Below, in pieces: positions 48,283 to 55,136 of a stretch of DNA of 64,000 nt. Position 1 is the stretch's first letter; each line of letters opens with the position of its first letter. The stretch comes from Treponema sp. (GTDB lineage Bacteria; Spirochaetota; Spirochaetia; Treponematales; Treponemataceae), in contig JAGAZB010000009.1 in the NCBI GenBank assembly GCA_017940255.1, positions 220,039 through 284,038 on the forward strand. The letters run 5' to 3'. Under the pieces are notes generated by a model. That model had not been told where the DNA came from. It saw only the letters and a list, made by a program, of their open reading frames with translations, and did no database searches. A program made the position numbers and the translations under genes.

Positions 48283-49467
48283 TTACAAGAGTTTGCTGTA
48301 AAGAGTCTTGTCTAAATCAACCTTAAGAAAACCACTGCGTCCTGTGTTGTAGAATTTTGTTTCTTCCCAGGCCGCATAAAGAGTGGTATTGGAAATAACA
48401 AAATCAGAATATACAAAGCCTGCAGGCAGTTTCGGCAACCTGATTGCAACCGGTTTTCCTTCCCTCAAAATGTGCTTACCCGGTAATGCACCTTCAATAA
48501 AGAGCGTTCCGTCTTCAAAAAGCACGCAGCTCCAGCTCTGCGAAAGAACCGCCTTTGAATTCAGGGCTTTTTCGCTGCTAGAGCGTATAGAATTTTCGTA
48601 AATACGATTAGAACTGCCACCGGCACTTTTTACTTCCATGATAAAAGGCAAATCTTCCGAAAATCCAGAGAGCATTTTTCGTATTCGTTCTGGGGCGTCT
48701 TTGTAAGGAATGTGTTCTTTTGCTTTTCTAAAAGTGTCTACATCAGATTCTGAAATTACAATGCTGTTGCGGACATTTGCAGGTGAAAGTGTGAGCAGGG
48801 GAACCGTAGGCTTCCAGTTTATATACGAAAAAAGTGTTCTTTCTTCTGTGATTGATTTAATACAGCAAAGCCAGTTTATTCCATCCCAAACGAAATCTAC
48901 AACTTCGGAGTTAGGCTGGTCTGTGAGGCTGGCGCAATTTACAATCGGATAAGAAATTTTTGCAGTATCATCAAATTGCATTAAAAAAAGATGGTCAGTT
49001 TTTCCGCTCTTGTACAAATCTTCAGAAATTGTGTCGTTAAAAAAAGCGCTTTTATATATAGAGAAAATTGGCGTGTTGTTCAGAAAAATCAGATTTCCGG
49101 CGGTTCTGTCATCAAAAATAGATTTATCCAGAGAAATAGAAATCTTATCGTCTTCAAAGAAAAGAATTCCCATGCGGTTTACAACTGCGTATGCTTTTGA
49201 AAGTGCAGCGTTAGGATCATCAGCAATATTTGCAGAGGAAATACGGATACTTTCTGTCCATGGCAGCTGTTTTTTAAAAGGAACGTGCTGAATTTTATCT
49301 ATTTCCTTAAAAGTCTGGTCTGTAAAATAATACCATGTGTGATTCTGATTCTTTACTTCAAGAGGATTAATTGTTATCTGAGTGTCAGTCCCTTTCTCTT
49401 TTTTTGCACAAGAAGAAAGTAGAATCAGAAAAATGGCTAATATCGTTAATTGTGCTCTTTTCTTCAT
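48283..49467 (-). CDS. Lipoprotein, function unknown
   Basis: A 394-residue lipoprotein; the signal peptide ends LLSSC with Cys20. The body suggests a beta-propeller-like or repeated beta-rich fold (HTWYYFTDQTF, FVWDGINWLCCIKSI, WSCVLFEDGTLFIEG, YAAWEETKFYNTGRSGFLKVDLDKT) but no family was recognised. Its start overlaps the upstream lipoprotein gene by 83 bp and lacks a clear ribosome site, suggesting translational coupling. The downstream gene encodes a putative outer-membrane protein, 15 bp away. Confidence 0.75.
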   Translation of the reverse strand: MKKRAQLTILAIFLILLSSCAKKEKGTDTQITINPLEVKNQNHTWYYFTDQTFKEIDKIQHVPFKKQLPWTESIRISSANIADDPNAALSKAYAVVNRMGILFFEDDKISISLDKSIFDDRTAGNLIFLNNTPIFSIYKSAFFNDTISEDLYKSGKTDHLFLMQFDDTAKISYPIVNCASLTDQPNSEVVDFVWDGINWLCCIKSITEERTLFSYINWKPTVPLLTLSPANVRNSIVISESDVDTFRKAKEHIPYKDAPERIRKMLSGFSEDLPFIMEVKSAGGSSNRIYENSIRSSSEKALNSKAVLSQSWSCVLFEDGTLFIEGALPGKHILREGKPVAIRLPKLPAGFVYSDFVISNTTLYAAWEETKFYNTGRSGFLKVDLDKTLYSKLL

Positions 49468-50329
49468 ATATCGTTGTATCTTTTAAAAATATCGGCAGTT
49501 TACAAATGCTAACTGATATGTTTTTTTCAGAACTGCCTTCAATGATGATACCACAATCCTGTGTTGAATAGAATAGAGAAGGACAATTCTTTTTGAGCAA
49601 AACTGAATTTTGACTTGCGATAAATGCATTTTCCGGAATAAAGGCTGAAAGTATTGGTTGGAAAATATTTTGTGTGCTGAATGTAAAACATTCGCTGTTA
49701 TTCAGAAGGCTGGCCTTAAAATCTCCGAGGCTGATGTTTTCCAAAATACTGCTGCTGTCTAAAAGCCAGGGATTATAAAATGAGCTGGAACTATCTTCTG
49801 TAACTTCCAAAGCCTTATTTACCTTCTGACTTATACTCTCCTGTGCTTTTTTCCAGTTGAATGTTGAAAGAAAAGTTTTTACGTTTTCATGGCTCATTCC
49901 AGTTTCCTCGCGGCTTTTTATAAGTTTTTGAAGTAAGCTTGCCATAAAGCCTCCTTCCCAGGTGAGCTGCTCTTTTTCTGCAGGATAAATAAGGCCGGCG
50001 GGCATAAAAAAGGCACTTTCGCCGAGCGTGCTCGTGGTAAGTGGTGTAGCGGTTATTGCGGCCGGCGCGTTTTTGTCCAGTGTGATGGAAATAAAACTTT
50101 CATTTGTAGAGAAAGCTTGGCAGGTAGAACTGCCTGTGTTTTCAATCTGAATTAGCCAACGGGAAAGTTCGGGGTAGGGCACTTGTGAATCATCACTTGG
50201 AGGCCATGATGGCAATTCTAAAAGTAATTCTTCACATTGATTTCCAGAAAAAACAGAAAATGATGAATCACACGAACTTAAAAATAAAAAAGCGGCCACA
50301 TATAAAGGCAAAAAAGTTTTTATCTTCAT
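49385..50329 (-). CDS. Lipoprotein, function unknown
   Basis: A 314-residue protein with signal peptide and lipobox FLSSC (Cys20), Ser-rich and beta-rich. The pattern LLLELPSWPPSDDSQVPYPELSRW is distinctive but not recognised. The last 83 bp overlap the next lipoprotein gene in another frame; part of the C-terminus (DSTFFLCKKRERD) could therefore be constrained by that gene. The rnhA gene ends 51 bp upstream. Envelope location is likely; function unknown. Confidence 0.72.
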   Translation of the reverse strand: MKIKTFLPLYVAAFLFLSSCDSSFSVFSGNQCEELLLELPSWPPSDDSQVPYPELSRWLIQIENTGSSTCQAFSTNESFISITLDKNAPAAITATPLTTSTLGESAFFMPAGLIYPAEKEQLTWEGGFMASLLQKLIKSREETGMSHENVKTFLSTFNWKKAQESISQKVNKALEVTEDSSSSFYNPWLLDSSSILENISLGDFKASLLNNSECFTFSTQNIFQPILSAFIPENAFIASQNSVLLKKNCPSLFYSTQDCGIIIEGSSEKNISVSICKLPIFLKDTTIYEEKSTINDISHFSDSTFFLCKKRERD

Positions 50330-50380
50330 ACCTTATATATAGACCGCATTTGATGATTTTATACAAAAATTCGCAAAAAA

Positions 50381-50830
50381 TTATTCAAATTTTGCAATTT
50401 CGTCCTGATAAAGCTGATCGCAGACTTCGTTGTATTCTACACCTGCATGACCTTTTACCCAGTTCCAGGTAACATTGAGCGCGGCGTTTAATTCATCCAG
50501 CTGCATCCATAAATCCTGGTTTTTTACAGGCTTTTTATCTGCGGTACGCCAGCCTTTTGCCTTCCAGCTTTTTATCCAGTTTGTAATGCCGTTGCGAACA
50601 TATTGGCTGTCGATGTTTACCGTAACATGACTTCCTTCAAAAGACGGAGTGTTTCTTACTACAGTAAGTGCATTTATAGCGGCCATTAGTTCCATTCGAT
50701 TGTTAGTTGTCATTTTTTCGCCGCCAGAAAGCTGTTTTGCAAGACCTCCGGCAATCACAACTATAGCCCATCCGCCAGGTCCCGGGTTTCCGTGGCAGCC
50801 TCCATCTGTGTAAATTGTAATTTCTTCCAT
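50381..50830 (-). CDS. rnhA: Ribonuclease HI
   Basis: Cuts RNA in RNA-DNA hybrids. 149 residues with the catalytic set D9 (YTDGGCHGNPG), E47 (NNRMEL), D74 (NIDSQYV) and D138 in the C-terminal GHAGVEYNEVCDQL, where H128 also sits. The basic handle helix KSWKAKGWRTADKKPV is present. It lies 12 bp after the SGNH hydrolase gene and leads into the lipoprotein genes. Family assignment is firm. Confidence 0.96.
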   Translation of the reverse strand: MEEITIYTDGGCHGNPGPGGWAIVVIAGGLAKQLSGGEKMTTNNRMELMAAINALTVVRNTPSFEGSHVTVNIDSQYVRNGITNWIKSWKAKGWRTADKKPVKNQDLWMQLDELNAALNVTWNWVKGHAGVEYNEVCDQLYQDEIAKFE

Positions 50831-50842
50831 AAGTATTCCGTA

Positions 50843-51556
50843 TTAAAATTCTTTTTTGATTTTTGGAAGGTCTTCAATCCAAAGATTTGCCAGCAGCTTG
50901 TAGCCTTCTTCATTAGGATGAATTCCGTCATCACACATAAAATCTTCCGGCTTTTCCAGACCAGAAAAAAGCTTCCAGACATCAATCAACTGCAGACCTT
51001 TTTTTGAAACAAAATCCATAAGGGCTTTGTAGTATTTTTCCTGATTTTTGCCCAATGTGTCTGCAGAACCACCCAAAAATTGCAGAATTGCAGCCTGATC
51101 GTGACCTTTTGCAATTGTCTTAAACCATTTATCGCAAATATATGGAATGAGATTCATTATTACAGGGGTAATTTTGTGCTTACGGCAAAGATTTACCATT
51201 GCTTCCAGATTTGTAAGGTAATCATTCATCGGAACTTTTGGCGGAATAGAGTCAAAAGCTGGCAGCTGGGCGCCGGGTGTAAAAATGTTCCAGTCATAAT
51301 CGCAGTCATTTGAACCAAATTCAATAACGCAAAGATCTGCATGGCCGCCTTTTTCCAGGTATTTCTGAAGTTTTACAAGTCCTTTTGAAGTAATATTTCC
51401 GTAAATAGAGCGGTTATCTAATTCAAAACCAAGTTCTTTTTGTGCCAGTGAAAGCGAATCATTTTCTGTAACATCAAAAAGATTTTTAGATTCAGGGATT
51501 GTTACAACTCCCTTAAGAATTGAATCACCAAAAACAACAATAGAAATTTTTTCCAT
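50843..51556 (-). CDS. SGNH/GDSL hydrolase
   Basis: A 237-residue esterase-type enzyme without signal peptide. ATG 51556 begins EKISIVVFGDSILKG, the GDS block I with catalytic Ser; a longer TTG start at 51592 lies in the -35 element. FGSNDCDYDW is block III (GxND) and DGIHPNEEGYKLLA is block V with catalytic Asp and His. Substrate unknown: acyl-carbohydrate esterase or lysophospholipase are options. Promoter analysis suggests a leaderless mRNA. rnhA follows. Confidence 0.88.
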   Translation of the reverse strand: MEKISIVVFGDSILKGVVTIPESKNLFDVTENDSLSLAQKELGFELDNRSIYGNITSKGLVKLQKYLEKGGHADLCVIEFGSNDCDYDWNIFTPGAQLPAFDSIPPKVPMNDYLTNLEAMVNLCRKHKITPVIMNLIPYICDKWFKTIAKGHDQAAILQFLGGSADTLGKNQEKYYKALMDFVSKKGLQLIDVWKLFSGLEKPEDFMCDDGIHPNEEGYKLLANLWIEDLPKIKKEF

Positions 51557-51562
51557 ACGCAC

Positions 51563-51634
51563 ATTATCGCATAGATTTACCTGTTGGGGCAAGTAGAAAC
51601 CTTTATTGTCAAGACGCCTGTTTCTCTATATAAT
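51563..51634. promoter_or_regulatory. Divergent promoters for hisG and the SGNH hydrolase gene, both probably leaderless
   Basis: Plus strand: TTGTCA (51606-51611), 17 nt, TATAAT (51629-51634), then 6 nt to the hisG ATG at 51641. Minus strand: TTGCCC (51587-51592), 18 nt, extended -10 TGCGATAAT with GATAAT at 51563-51568, then 6 nt to the ATG at 51556. Neither start has a Shine-Dalgarno. Confidence 0.72.
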
Positions 51635-51640
51635 AACCTT

Positions 51641-52513
51641 ATGGAAAAACTAAAGATTTTATTGGCAAAGGGAAGAATTTACGAATCGGTTTATGAACTG
51701 CTCAGCGACGTGGGTATTTCTATTCATCTTCCCGACAGAACTTATTTCCCGACAACAAATCAGGAAGACCTTGCTTTTCAGGTTGTAAAGCCACAGATTA
51801 CAAGCCTTCTGCTTGCAGGTAACAAGGCCGATGTAGGATTTTCGGGCAAAGACTGGGTTTACGAAAACGGCGTAGAAAATGAAGTTGTAGAAATTATGGA
51901 TTTAGGCTTCGATCCAGTTCGTATTGTAGCCGCAATTCCAGAAAATCGCGATTATGAAAAACTGCTAAAAGGACCTGTAACAATTGCAACAGAATATCAG
52001 GCTTTGAGCCGCAAATGGGTAGAAAGTAAAAAGCTTGATGGCACAATCTTCCGTACCTGGGGCACTTCCGAAGGTTTTGTTCAGGACACAGATGATTCAA
52101 TCGCTCAGATTCTGATAGATAACACTTCAACAGGTTCTTCTCTTAAGGCAAACCGTCTCAAGATTGTAGACACTTTGATGGAATCTTCAACCCGCATGTA
52201 TGCAAGCAAGGCTGCCATGGCAGATGAAAGCAAAAAACAGAAAATCATGGAGCTTAAAATGCTCTTTGAAACTGTTTTGAACGCCCGCAGCCGTGTAATG
52301 CTTGAAATGAACTGCGCCGAAGACAAGTTCGACACCCTTATTAAGGGCATTCCAAGTATGAAGAGCCCAACTGTTTCTCCACTTTTTGGCGGAAACGGTT
52401 ACGCAATCAAAATTGCTGTAAAAAAATCTGAAGTTCCAACGCTTCTTCCAAAATTGCAGAGCCTTGGTGCAACAGATATCGTAGAATATGAATTAAGAAA
52501 GGTGATGTTGTAA
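51641..52513 (+). CDS. hisG: ATP phosphoribosyltransferase, long form
   Basis: First step of histidine synthesis, ATP plus PRPP to phosphoribosyl-ATP. 290 residues, the long HisG type with a C-terminal regulatory ACT-like domain (KIAVKKSEVPTLLPKLQSLGATDI), so HisZ is not needed. The start MEKLKILLAKGRIYESV is the family N-terminus; an upstream frame from 51584 is not conserved-looking. PRPP loop IDNTSTGSSLKANRLKI at about 169-185. The stop overlaps the hisB start by one base (TAATG). Confidence 0.95.
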   Translation: MEKLKILLAKGRIYESVYELLSDVGISIHLPDRTYFPTTNQEDLAFQVVKPQITSLLLAGNKADVGFSGKDWVYENGVENEVVEIMDLGFDPVRIVAAIPENRDYEKLLKGPVTIATEYQALSRKWVESKKLDGTIFRTWGTSEGFVQDTDDSIAQILIDNTSTGSSLKANRLKIVDTLMESSTRMYASKAAMADESKKQKIMELKMLFETVLNARSRVMLEMNCAEDKFDTLIKGIPSMKSPTVSPLFGGNGYAIKIAVKKSEVPTLLPKLQSLGATDIVEYELRKVML

Positions 52514-53127
52514 TGCGTACTGCAACTGTAAAACGTACAACCGGCGAAACACAAATTGAACTTACTTTAAATCTTGATGGAAGCGGTAAGTGTGATGTAG
52601 AAAACCCAATCGGTTTTTTTGACCACATGCTCCGTTCCTTCTGCAAACACGGACTTTTTGACCTTTCCGGCACAATTAAGGGCGACCTCAACGTAGACCA
52701 GCACCACACAATTGAAGATACCGGCATTGTACTTGGCGAATGCTTTAAAAAAGCCCTCGGTGACTGCGCCGGCATTTTCCGTTCAGGTTTCTTTATTTAT
52801 CCAATGGACGAAACTCTGGCTCAGGCAGCCGTAGACTTCGGCGGCCGTCCTTACCTTGTATGCAACTCTAACCTTACAGGTATGCCTCTTGTAAGTGTAA
52901 GCGGCGGAAAAGAAGCCAGCTTCCAGACAGACTGCTTTGAAGATTTCTGGCAGGGCTTTACAAACAGCGCCCAGTGCAATCTGCATATAGACGTAATCCG
53001 TGGCCGTAGTGACCATCATAAAATAGAAGCCTGCTTTAAGGCTGTTTCACGCGCCATCAGAAATGCTGTAGAAATAGACGAACGCCGCAAAGGTTCAATT
53101 CCTAGTACAAAAGGTGTGATTGTCTAA
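52513..53127 (+). CDS. hisB: Imidazoleglycerol-phosphate dehydratase
   Basis: Mn-dependent dehydration step of histidine synthesis, monofunctional (204 residues, no phosphatase domain). Motifs GFFDHMLRSFCKHG, DQHHTIEDTGIVLGE and RSDHHKIEACFKA supply the metal-binding His/Glu residues. ATG overlaps the hisG stop by one base with AAAGGTG upstream. Because the phosphatase half is missing, a separate histidinol-phosphatase such as the PHP protein at 43478 is expected. A terminator follows. Confidence 0.97.
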   Translation: MRTATVKRTTGETQIELTLNLDGSGKCDVENPIGFFDHMLRSFCKHGLFDLSGTIKGDLNVDQHHTIEDTGIVLGECFKKALGDCAGIFRSGFFIYPMDETLAQAAVDFGGRPYLVCNSNLTGMPLVSVSGGKEASFQTDCFEDFWQGFTNSAQCNLHIDVIRGRSDHHKIEACFKAVSRAIRNAVEIDERRKGSIPSTKGVIV

Positions 53128-53160
53128 GTTTTTTGGCACTTGTGCACGACTTCTCCGCAA

Positions 53161-53400
53161 TTTGTACACAAGTTATCCACAATTAATCCCCGTTAATCGG
53201 GGATTTTTTTATGTCAAGTACCTTTTTAAAAATAAATCAAAAAATTTAATAAATAGTTTTATTCATTTTTAATTCTTTGTAATACAATAACTTAGCTAAA
53301 ACTTTTCATTCTGATACAAATTTTGCAAAAAAATAATTGTTTCACGAAAATTGTTTCATACACATATATCCCCACTTTATGAACAAGTTATCCACAATTG
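53161..53400. other. AT-rich interval between two perfect DnaA boxes
   Basis: This is the gene-free gap 53128-53481. A 17-bp direct repeat, ACAAGTTATCCACAATT, occurs at 53168-53184 and 53383-53399; each contains the perfect DnaA box TTATCCACA (53173-53181 and 53388-53396). Weaker box-like words (TTTGTACACA at 53161, TTGCTCCACA at 53397) lie beside them. Between are about 130 bp of very AT-rich DNA (53215-53345). It could be a DnaA-titration or regulatory site, or part of a replication origin; dnaA, dnaN or other origin genes are not in the window. Confidence 0.55.
53185..53211 (+). terminator. Terminator of the hisG-hisB operon
   Basis: AATCCCCG-TTAAT-CGGGGATT stem followed by T6-7, about 58 bases after the hisB stop and immediately after the first DnaA box. 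Confidence 0.88.
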
Positions 53401-53429
53401 CTCCACAGTTTTTGCCAGGGAAAATGTGC

Positions 53430-53463
53430 AAAAAAAATCCCGAAAGCTCTGCTTTCGGGATTT
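53430..53463 (-). terminator. Terminator of the STAS-domain gene
   Basis: AAATCCCGAAAGC-TCT-GCTTTCGGGATTT, a perfect 13-bp stem with a T-run on the minus strand, 19 bases after the STAS gene stop codon. Confidence 0.88.
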
Positions 53464-53481
53464 ATATAACTAAAAGCTTTT

Positions 53482-54036
53482 TTAGCCTAATGAAACTTCA
53501 CCAGACTCGTTAATTGCAATAATTGAACGGCAACCTGAACAGCGGAATCGTCCTGCTTTTGTTGCTTTAAGTTTCTTGTTACAAACAGGACAACTTACAA
53601 CCAGAGGGAATACCGAAGTATCAGAAGTTGCTCCGCCGGTCTTAAAGAACTGAATAGATTCTTCCAGACTAGATCTGATATTAAAGAACTGAGAGAATCC
53701 AAGTAACTGGAATACCTCATATACTTTTGGCTGAATTTCCTGAAGAACTACATCGCCACCCTTAGGCTTAATAATTTTTAAGAAAACCGTAAAGGAACCA
53801 ATTCCTGTAGAGGAAACATAGTTGAGTGCGGAACAGTTAAAAATCAGATTTATATATCCAGCTTCAATAACCTTTGTAATTTGTTTTTGGAAAAAGTTGG
53901 AATTGTAGGTATCAATATACCCGCTTAAATAAATAAAAATTCCTCGACTTATTCCGTCAATTTTTTTGAGGCTAATTGAAAGACTATCGTCTCTGTCATT
54001 ATCAAAATCAGGAATTATTGCGTTATTACTATCCAT
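53482..54036 (-). CDS. STAS-domain protein with C-terminal zinc ribbon
   Basis: A 184-residue protein. Residues about 20-130 form a STAS domain (anti-sigma-factor-antagonist fold: GIFIYLSGYIDTYNSNFF, LIFNCSALNYVSSTGIGSF, GFSQFFNI) with the candidate phospho-serine at S75/S76. Residues 149-169 are a four-Cys zinc ribbon (C149PVC152 ... C166SGC169). Partner-switching control of a sigma factor or phosphatase is inferred; no kinase is adjacent. The promoter is consensus and probably leaderless. It diverges from the LptF/G-like pair. Confidence 0.88.
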   Translation of the reverse strand: MDSNNAIIPDFDNDRDDSLSISLKKIDGISRGIFIYLSGYIDTYNSNFFQKQITKVIEAGYINLIFNCSALNYVSSTGIGSFTVFLKIIKPKGGDVVLQEIQPKVYEVFQLLGFSQFFNIRSSLEESIQFFKTGGATSDTSVFPLVVSCPVCNKKLKATKAGRFRCSGCRSIIAINESGEVSLG

Positions 54037-54043
54037 AACTAAT

Positions 54044-54073
54044 ATTATAACTAATACTTTGATTTTATGTCAA
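54044..54073 (-). promoter_or_regulatory. Consensus promoter of the STAS gene, leaderless
   Basis: Perfect TTGACA (54068-54073), 18 nt, perfect TATAAT (54044-54049), then 7 nt to the ATG (54036). Transcription should start at the A of the ATG; no Shine-Dalgarno exists. Confidence 0.8.
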
Positions 54074-54147
54074 ATCTATTATGATGTGTTTAGATTTTTT
54101 TTTATGATTTTTGATAAATATACGATAATATAGTGAATAGGTATATT

Positions 54148-55125
54148 ATGAAAAAAGCGCTGAATCTTATAATTATTTATTTCGTCTTTCTCATATTAGG
54201 AATTGCCTTTGGAACTTTGCTGCATACAATGTATTCCAATATTCTTAATTATGTTGCTGGTCGTGATCTTCAGTTATTTTCAGTTGAAAGCTTGATTGAA
54301 TCATTTGTGCATATAAGTTTTTGCATGCTTTTTCTGATTTGTCCTGCGGTATCATTTTATAGAATCAGACATCCGGCAGGAATTTCACAGGGGATTGCTT
54401 TTATCATTATGAGTTTTCTTACATGGGCAATTCTTATTCCTGCAAACCATAACTTCTGCAATTATTTAACAGATAATTTTCTTACATCAGCTCCTCATAA
54501 AACATATCTTTCAAAAGATTACTTCCGCCATGTAGATAACGAGGTTTACTATTTTACAGATGATTTTACATATTCGGAAAAAGGCGGAATGGAAGCTGAT
54601 GCTGTTGTAATCAGTATTTCAAGAGAAAGAAGCTATGTTGATTATCGCCCTGTGCGCGATACACCTTCTCTTAAGGTAAATTCTGCTGCAGCACCTTTCC
54701 GCGAAGTGCTTGTAAGCCAAAGTTTCCTGAATGATACAAAAAGCCTTTTTGTAAACTTTGAAGAACTTGTAAAAAAAGTTCGCCGAACCCTAGATGCAGG
54801 TTTTATCCGTTACCTCTTTTATCTTTCTTTTGGACTGGCCTTGTGTGCAATCTATGCACTCACCGATTTATTCGACTGGAAGCTTTTGAATTCCGTGCTC
54901 CTCTTTTTCCTTTCGGCTTTTGTGCTTGGCTGTAATTCAGGTCTTTTGTCTCCATGGCTTTCTTCAATTGAAGCTGGTATTGATTCAAATGTAGTTTATT
55001 CATTCCTTGCCCGCTGGACAGAGGAACCTCTTGTTTTTGTAGGCAACTGTTTATTAGCTTTGCTTTTACTGGTTTTGTGGATTGTAACTTCTATTGTAAA
55101 AAATCATAAAAGAAAGAAGGAATAG
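54148..55125 (+). CDS. Six-helix membrane protein, LptF/LptG-like topology
   Basis: A 325-residue inner-membrane protein. ATG 54148 is preferred over in-frame GTG 54133 because it starts at KKALNLIIIYFVF and has AGG upstream. Three helices (about 5-30, 50-72, 84-106), a 120-residue extracytoplasmic beta-rich segment (VYYFTDDFTY ... AVVISIS) and three C-terminal helices (about 222-243, 248-275, 296-318) match the 3+domain+3 layout of LptF/LptG permeases. Sequence similarity to them is not obvious, so this is topology-based inference. It is followed 11 bp later by a second, larger protein of similar plan. Confidence 0.7.
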   Translation: MKKALNLIIIYFVFLILGIAFGTLLHTMYSNILNYVAGRDLQLFSVESLIESFVHISFCMLFLICPAVSFYRIRHPAGISQGIAFIIMSFLTWAILIPANHNFCNYLTDNFLTSAPHKTYLSKDYFRHVDNEVYYFTDDFTYSEKGGMEADAVVISISRERSYVDYRPVRDTPSLKVNSAAAPFREVLVSQSFLNDTKSLFVNFEELVKKVRRTLDAGFIRYLFYLSFGLALCAIYALTDLFDWKLLNSVLLFFLSAFVLGCNSGLLSPWLSSIEAGIDSNVVYSFLARWTEEPLVFVGNCLLALLLLVLWIVTSIVKNHKRKKE

Positions 55126-55136
55126 GGGAGTTTTAG

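Noticed and set aside
53161..53400. Firm call of oriC
   Set aside because: Only two perfect DnaA boxes, no dnaA/dnaN/gidA neighbours, and genes on both sides do not show a clear strand switch; kept as a tentative finding only.
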